DNA from: an uncultured Lachnospiraceae bacterium
GTDB taxonomy: Bacteria; Bacillota; Clostridia; Lachnospirales; Lachnospiraceae
NCBI GenBank assembly: GCA_934364805.1
Contig: CAKRMH010000012.1
Coordinates: 25,079 to 89,078, forward strand
Direction of reading: 5' to 3'
Length of the DNA stretch: 64,000 nt
The position numbers and the translations under genes are program-made. Under the pieces are notes generated by a model. The model ran no database searches, was not told where the DNA came from, and saw only the letters and a program-made list of their open reading frames with translations. Shown in pieces: positions 60,083 to 64,000 of the stretch; the first letter of the stretch is position 1, and each line of letters starts with the position of its first letter.

Positions 60083-60704
60083 CTGTCATTCTCTCCTCTC
60101 CCGCTTCTTTTATGTCAAGTTCTCCACTGTATTTTGCAACGAGCTCATTGATATCCACAGCGGAACAATACATATTCACTGTAGTGTTGATATAGATTGG
60201 TGTGTTGTCCATCAGATTCATGATTGCTCCCGGAATCTCGATGATCTGATGTACCTTAAGCATTCCAAGTGCCTCATTCCAGTCCTGCTCCGGAATGCGA
60301 TTCTGCAAAAGACTGGTGTCCATACCGTATTCCCTGATCTCAGAAAGATTGGTAACCGGTGCATTCAGCCCTTCACCCATGATTTTGTCATAATAGATTT
60401 TCTTAAGAAGTACCACAAGCTTCGTGGTAAAAAGATTCATATGCTCTACTGGCGCACCTTCCCCGCCAAGGCGGAAAATATGTGTCATTGCATCATAGAT
60501 CAGTTCACATCCCATAACAGACACATAATCTGCTATAAAATCTCTGTGTCTCATACAGATCTGATAGCGTGGATTATTCTTCTGTTCCATTGTGATTGGA
60601 TCATATTTCACCTGTAAAATGCATGTCTGGCGAAACAGATCCTGAATCGTTTTTTTTATATTATCTGCCTCTGCCGGAGACAGATTTTCCATATATTCAA
60701 ACAT
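60039..60704 (-). CDS. JetB/MksE subunit (DUF4194 family)
   Basis: A 221-residue protein matching the DUF4194/MksE subunit (KITE-like dimer) of the Jet/Mks complex. Characteristic parts are IKKTIQDLFRQTCILQVKYDPI, RYQICMRHRDFIADYVSVMGCELIYDAMTHIFRL and LVVLLKKIYYDKIMGEG, forming winged-helix domains that bind the kleisin JetA and the SMC heads. It starts 3 bases after the jetA stop and overlaps jetC, so expression of all three is tightly coupled. The acidic C-terminal tail (GEERMTDETGKEDLHQ) reaches into the overlap. Confidence 0.85.
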   Translation of the reverse strand: MFEYMENLSPAEADNIKKTIQDLFRQTCILQVKYDPITMEQKNNPRYQICMRHRDFIADYVSVMGCELIYDAMTHIFRLGGEGAPVEHMNLFTTKLVVLLKKIYYDKIMGEGLNAPVTNLSEIREYGMDTSLLQNRIPEQDWNEALGMLKVHQIIEIPGAIMNLMDNTPIYINTTVNMYCSAVDINELVAKYSGELDIKEAGEERMTDETGKEDLHQNVSE

Positions 60705-60707
60705 CGG

Positions 60708-62153
60708 CTACTCCGTTTCTGATTGTACTTTGTTAGTATTATCTGCGATCACAAGACCTGAATAAGTATAACCGTCTTCTGACTGAATCTCTTCTCCGAT
60801 CGCTACCCGATCTTCTTCCATACGGTTTTCGGTTGCCTCCTGCCATAAAAACAGTAACTTTTCAAGATCCTCAATCGACCGTACGGTATCTTTTGTGGCA
60901 ACAAAAGCCCCGTCCCTCTGATTCTTTCTTCGGAAATCATCCAGCTCTTGTCTGGTGTATAACGGTTTCGGCACAAAATCTGCGATCTCCTGCTCGTCCG
61001 CCTGTTTTTTTTCTACCGTCACCGGTGCAAATTCTGCCTGCGTGGTTCCCCTCGGTGTAAACAAACTGCGGTCTGACCAGATCTTATACTGCGTTGTACA
61101 TCCCATTCTTCCGGAAAGATCCCTTAAAATGTTCTCACGGTCTGCGCTTCTGTTCAGAAGTCCGATCAGATTTACAATATTATCTTCGTTATCCGCACCT
61201 TCCTGCATAATGTACTGGATCCGTACAAGCGCTCTCTTCGCAAAAACTGATTTCTGCTCAATCAGTTTATTGTATTTTCGCTCAATCCGGTCAAACTCTC
61301 GTTCAATGTGATATACGAGACCACTCGCTTCCTCACAATCCCGGATACGCATCTGGGAAAAACGTAGCGCAGCCGACTCCGGCTCCATTCCCTGCTGTTT
61401 GCGTAGAAGTGTTTCCTTTCTCACTTCTGTTTCACTCAGAATATCACTGATCAATTCTTTTACCGACTCTTTATACCGGTAAAAACTGTCACTTGTTGTC
61501 AGAATCGCATATTTTTTACTGTCACTGTTATTGATTTCCTCGACAAGTACTTCCTGAATTCCAATGAAGTTTTTTCTGCTGGAAAGCTCATCAAAATACG
61601 CACGCATGCCGTCCTGCATATTGGACAGCATCTGTCCAAGCCGTTTGCAGGTGCGCACGGCATTGATCAGAATATCGTTATTTTTATCCTTATCCGACTG
61701 ATACGTATAAAGTGCACTGTAGATTGCCAGAATACTTTCTCTTTCCCTGCTGTCATCTTCATGATAAAGCTGCTCAAACAGTTCGATATAAAGCTGACTG
61801 TACTCCGGAAATCCAATTACATACTGGTTCAGACGGTCATCAAATTCTTTTCGCATCCAGCCCCAATGGATCAATCTTGTCACAATTGCTGCCGGAGAAT
61901 GCCTGAGACCAGCAAATTCCAGCTGTCCATCCCGATCTTCCTGCTCCTCGAGTTCATCCTCCTGCAGAAAAATTCCCTGTTTTGCGATCATTTCCGATAT
62001 GATCGCCCTGCATTCCTCAATCGTTAAACCAAGTGATGTATAAATCTCATTATTTTCTTCATAGATAGCTACAAGGAACTGCATATATGCGTCCATGTTC
62101 CTTGTCCGGAATAATTTATAAAATCCTTCCGGAATTCGTTTTTTCAGTATCAT
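60708..62153 (-). CDS. JetA/MksF-type kleisin (DUF5716 family)
   Basis: A 481-residue protein of the JetA family, the kleisin that bridges the JetC heads and recruits JetB. N-terminal winged helix: KRIPEGFYKLFRTRNMDAYMQFLVAIYEENNE, then EECRAIISEMIAKQGIFLQEDELEEQEDRD. A central helical part (IEREFDRIERKYNKLIEQKSVFAKRALVRIQYIMQEGADNEDNIVNLIGLL) and a C-terminal winged helix (LYTRQELDDFRRKNQRDGAFVATKDTVRSIEDLEKLLFLWQEA) follow. It begins 7 bases after the MATE gene stop, so it is probably in the same operon. The family label comes from memory of Lachnospiraceae annotation. Confidence 0.85.
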   Translation of the reverse strand: MILKKRIPEGFYKLFRTRNMDAYMQFLVAIYEENNEIYTSLGLTIEECRAIISEMIAKQGIFLQEDELEEQEDRDGQLEFAGLRHSPAAIVTRLIHWGWMRKEFDDRLNQYVIGFPEYSQLYIELFEQLYHEDDSRERESILAIYSALYTYQSDKDKNNDILINAVRTCKRLGQMLSNMQDGMRAYFDELSSRKNFIGIQEVLVEEINNSDSKKYAILTTSDSFYRYKESVKELISDILSETEVRKETLLRKQQGMEPESAALRFSQMRIRDCEEASGLVYHIEREFDRIERKYNKLIEQKSVFAKRALVRIQYIMQEGADNEDNIVNLIGLLNRSADRENILRDLSGRMGCTTQYKIWSDRSLFTPRGTTQAEFAPVTVEKKQADEQEIADFVPKPLYTRQELDDFRRKNQRDGAFVATKDTVRSIEDLEKLLFLWQEATENRMEEDRVAIGEEIQSEDGYTYSGLVIADNTNKVQSETE

Positions 62154-62160
62154 ATAAACC

Positions 62161-63510
62161 TCAAACCTTTATTTTCTTATGTTCCCTGCGATCTTTGTGC
62201 TCCCACACATAATATGTCACGATCAGAAGAAGTCCCGTAAAAATCCATGTGATCGGGCTTGCAAGCCGGACTGCCCAATAACCGAACGGTTTTAATGTGA
62301 TCATTATTACAAGGAGACGACATACTAATTCTACCACACCACTGATCATTGGCACAAATCCTCTGTTCAGTCCCTGAAGTGCATTACGGTATAAGAAAAT
62401 CCATGCCAGCGGAAGCATAAACCAGGCGATCGTTGTCAGGTATTGCATTGCATAAGTAAAAATCTCTTCGGATGGATTACTTACAAACCAGCTCACAATA
62501 AACCTGCCTAAAAATACACAGACTGCAGATGCACCTGCCGCAAGCAGGATACAGATATAAAATCCCTTTTTCATTCCCTCATAAATGCGGTCATGACGCC
62601 CTGCTCCAAGGTTCTGTCCACAATATGTAGACATTGCAGTTCCAAGTGTAGGCATCGTCTGGGTAGAAAGGTTCTCTACTTTCGATGCAGCTGTAAACGC
62701 AGCCACTACACTTGAACCAAATACATTGACTGCCCCCTGCAGGATCATAGTTCCCACGGCAGTAATGGAATAATTCAAAGCCATTGGCACTCCGACCGAC
62801 AACATATGAAATACCCCGGAAGCATCAAAATAATAATCTTCTTTTCGTGTTTTTAAAATGATATATTTATGGAACATATAAATAAAGCAGAGCAGCGCTG
62901 ACACACCCTGTGCGATAATGGTCGCATAAGCTGCTCCCGGCGCTCCGAGTTTTACAACTACGATAAAAAATATATCAAGTACAATATTCAAAGCAGAGGA
63001 CAGAATCAGAAAATATAACGGTGTTTTACTGTCTCCGATTCCCCTCAGTATTCCAGATGCCACATTATAAGACATCGTAAGAATAATGCCGCCAAAAATT
63101 ACTTTAATATAGGAATCTGCAATCCCAATGATATTTTCCGGTGTCTTCATCCATTCCAGAAATACTCTGGAAGCTGCAACCGTCGGTATTGTCAAAATTA
63201 CTGAAATAATTACGGTCAGCATAAGCGACAGTGCCACATAGTGTTTCAATCTTGGAAAATCTTTTGCTCCAAACGCATGAGACACCATAACTCCAAATCC
63301 CTGTGCAATTCCATTTGCAAATCCAAGCACTAAAAACATCAGACATCCGGTCGAACCAACTGCCGCTAAAGCGTCTTCTCCCAGATACTGACCAACAATG
63401 ATCGTATCTACCATATTATAAAACTGCTGAAATATATTTCCAAGCAAAACTGGTAATGAAAATAACAGTATGATCTTTAACGGACTTCCTGATGTCATAT
63501 CTTTTGCCAT
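62161..63510 (-). CDS. MATE-family efflux transporter heading the Jet operon
   Basis: A 449-residue MATE transporter with twelve helices. The motifs are GSPLKIILLFSLPVLLGNIFQQFYNMVDTIIVGQYLGEDALAAVGSTGCLMFLVLGFANGIAQGFGVMVSHAFG and, in the second half, AVGTMILQGAVNVFGSSVVAAFTAASKVENLSTQTMPTLGTAMSTYCGQNLGAG. I start at ATG 63510 with AGGAGG ten bases upstream; earlier in-frame codons have no ribosome site. The gene ends 7 bases before jetA. It is a different branch from the 13783 MATE protein. Substrate unknown. Confidence 0.9.
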   Translation of the reverse strand: MAKDMTSGSPLKIILLFSLPVLLGNIFQQFYNMVDTIIVGQYLGEDALAAVGSTGCLMFLVLGFANGIAQGFGVMVSHAFGAKDFPRLKHYVALSLMLTVIISVILTIPTVAASRVFLEWMKTPENIIGIADSYIKVIFGGIILTMSYNVASGILRGIGDSKTPLYFLILSSALNIVLDIFFIVVVKLGAPGAAYATIIAQGVSALLCFIYMFHKYIILKTRKEDYYFDASGVFHMLSVGVPMALNYSITAVGTMILQGAVNVFGSSVVAAFTAASKVENLSTQTMPTLGTAMSTYCGQNLGAGRHDRIYEGMKKGFYICILLAAGASAVCVFLGRFIVSWFVSNPSEEIFTYAMQYLTTIAWFMLPLAWIFLYRNALQGLNRGFVPMISGVVELVCRLLVIMITLKPFGYWAVRLASPITWIFTGLLLIVTYYVWEHKDRREHKKIKV

Positions 63511-63641
63511 GCTTTGATTTCCTCCTTTGTTTTTTACACATGTTCTAACAATATACAACCTTTATTGTCAAAACACAATATTCTTTTTTAAAAAATGGTA
63601 CTAATTATTCACGGTCTTTTTTGTTATGCAAATATAACGTG

Positions 63642-63670
63642 TTGTAGGATCAATTCACCCATGTTATTAT
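63642..63670 (+). promoter_or_regulatory. Promoter of sRNA copy 2
   Basis: TTGTAG (63642-63647), 17-base spacer, TATTAT (63665-63670), the same layout as copy 1. The divergent MATE gene starts 130 bases to the left. Confidence 0.65.
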
Positions 63671-63676
63671 AATCTT

Positions 63677-63848
63677 GTAAATGAAAAAGAACTTCATTAA
63701 GGACAAAAAGTTAATAAGCCCCCATTTATTAACTTTGACTATATATTGTAACCCTTTCCTTTATTCCCTTTATAAAACCCCCTTGCTTTGTTGGGAATAC
63801 AAAGCAATAGCACCACAGATGTGATAAGCATTTGGTGGTGTTTTTTTT
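63677..63848 (+). ncRNA. Novel structured small RNA, copy 2
   Basis: A homologue of the RNA at 43756, about 172 nt. Elements in the same order: AATGAA/TTCATT hairpin; an 11-bp perfect stem AAAGTTAATAA/TTATTAACTTT with loop GCCCCCAT (63707-63736); a 34-base tract identical to copy 1 that includes AACCCTTTCC and ATTCCC (63763-63768); hairpin TTGCTTTGT/ACAAAGCAA with loop TGGGAAT (63783-63807); and terminator AGCACCACAGATG/CATTTGGTGGTG with T8. Stems differ in sequence but keep pairing relative to copy 1, while loops and the C/U-rich tract are conserved. No coding frame. Confidence 0.75.
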
Positions 63849-63862
63849 GTTATTTAAAAAAT

Positions 63863-63894
63863 AAAAAAAGCAAAATATCAATCTGATATTCTGC
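63863..63894 (-). terminator. Terminator of the tRNA-Pro transcript
   Basis: On the minus strand GCAGAATATC pairs with GATATTTTGC (one G-T) and is followed by TTTTTTT. It lies 33 bases after the tRNA end and is back to back with the sRNA copy 2 terminator. Confidence 0.75.
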
Positions 63895-63926
63895 AAACTC
63901 TCTTTTCTATATCTGTTATTTAAAAA

Positions 63927-64000
63927 TCGGGGTGACAGGATTCGAACCTGCGACCTCCTGGTCCCAAACCAGGCGCTCTAGCCAAGCTGAGCCACACCCC
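63927..64000 (-). tRNA. tRNA-Pro (anticodon TGG), last base outside window
   Basis: Read on the minus strand, the sequence GGGGTGTGGCTCAGCTTGG leads into the anticodon stem-loop CCTGG-TTTGGGA-CCAGG, anticodon TGG, and then the T-arm GTTCGAATC. The acceptor stem (CGGGGTG with CACCCCG) is complete if the 5' C lies at position 64001, just beyond the window. The 3' discriminator is A and CCA is not encoded; a T run follows. The variable arm is short, so it is a class I tRNA. Confidence 0.95.

Noticed and set aside
1..64000. CRISPR array, prophage or intact insertion sequence
   Set aside because: No regularly spaced direct repeats, integrase, structural phage genes or transposase frames are seen.

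Overview
The window is a chromosomal segment of an anaerobic, low-GC Clostridia bacterium, most probably a motile member of the Lachnospiraceae. The evidence is the gene content: dipicolinate synthase dpaAB, flagellar rod genes downstream of an mbl/mreB gene, a CsoR-CopA copper operon, a DUF5692 membrane protein and a DUF5716-type Jet operon. No prophage, intact insertion sequence or CRISPR array is visible. Most genes lie on the minus strand.

Layout. Positions 1-5.2 kb: carAB (carB cut by the window edge), a GNAT acetyltransferase and recD2. 5.3-8.5 kb: an mbl-flgF-flgG-flgJ-like operon. 8.6-13.7 kb: uvrBA behind a LexA (SOS) box and a terminator-like leader. 13.8-19.4 kb: LacI regulator plus MATE exporter, secA, and a TSCPD protein. 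19.5-23.3 kb: aspartokinase-dpaA-dpaB, a phosphoesterase and a 58-residue Cys-rich protein. 23.6-29.9 kb: a candidate structured RNA, a membrane-anchored EEP-family protein, copA with an in-frame copZ-like 3' end, csoR with a textbook operator, a FakA-like mini-protein and a surface protein. 29.9-37.7 kb: a LytTR/GHKL two-component system divergent from two tandem lipoproteins and an ABC exporter. 38-46.8 kb: small membrane proteins, glycerophosphodiesterase/MFS, acyltransferase, AraC regulator, PHP phosphatase, HD protein and DUF5692. 46.8-55.3 kb: ABC exporter, two Rgg-like XRE/TPR regulators, M23 peptidase, SulP transporter and a GH2 glycosidase. 55.4-62.2 kb: a MITE-like palindromic element, a structured leader with a cation efflux gene, and a Jet/Mks SMC operon lacking the jetD nuclease. 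62.2-64 kb: a second MATE exporter and tRNA-Pro.

The most unusual item is a pair of homologous standalone RNA loci on the plus strand (about 43756-43941 and 63677-63848). Both have a promoter with a 17-bp spacer, covarying hairpins, a nearly invariant C/U-rich unpaired segment, an ATTCCC/GGGAAT pseudoknot possibility and an intrinsic terminator. They look like an sRNA family of the C-rich anti-Shine-Dalgarno type and I do not recognise them. Other points of note are a likely nested copZ start inside copA, a possible sigma-K promoter inside a terminator hairpin ahead of dpaA, and Jet genes behind a MATE gene without their nuclease.

All functional calls come from reading translated sequence and motifs by eye; no database search or folding program was run.
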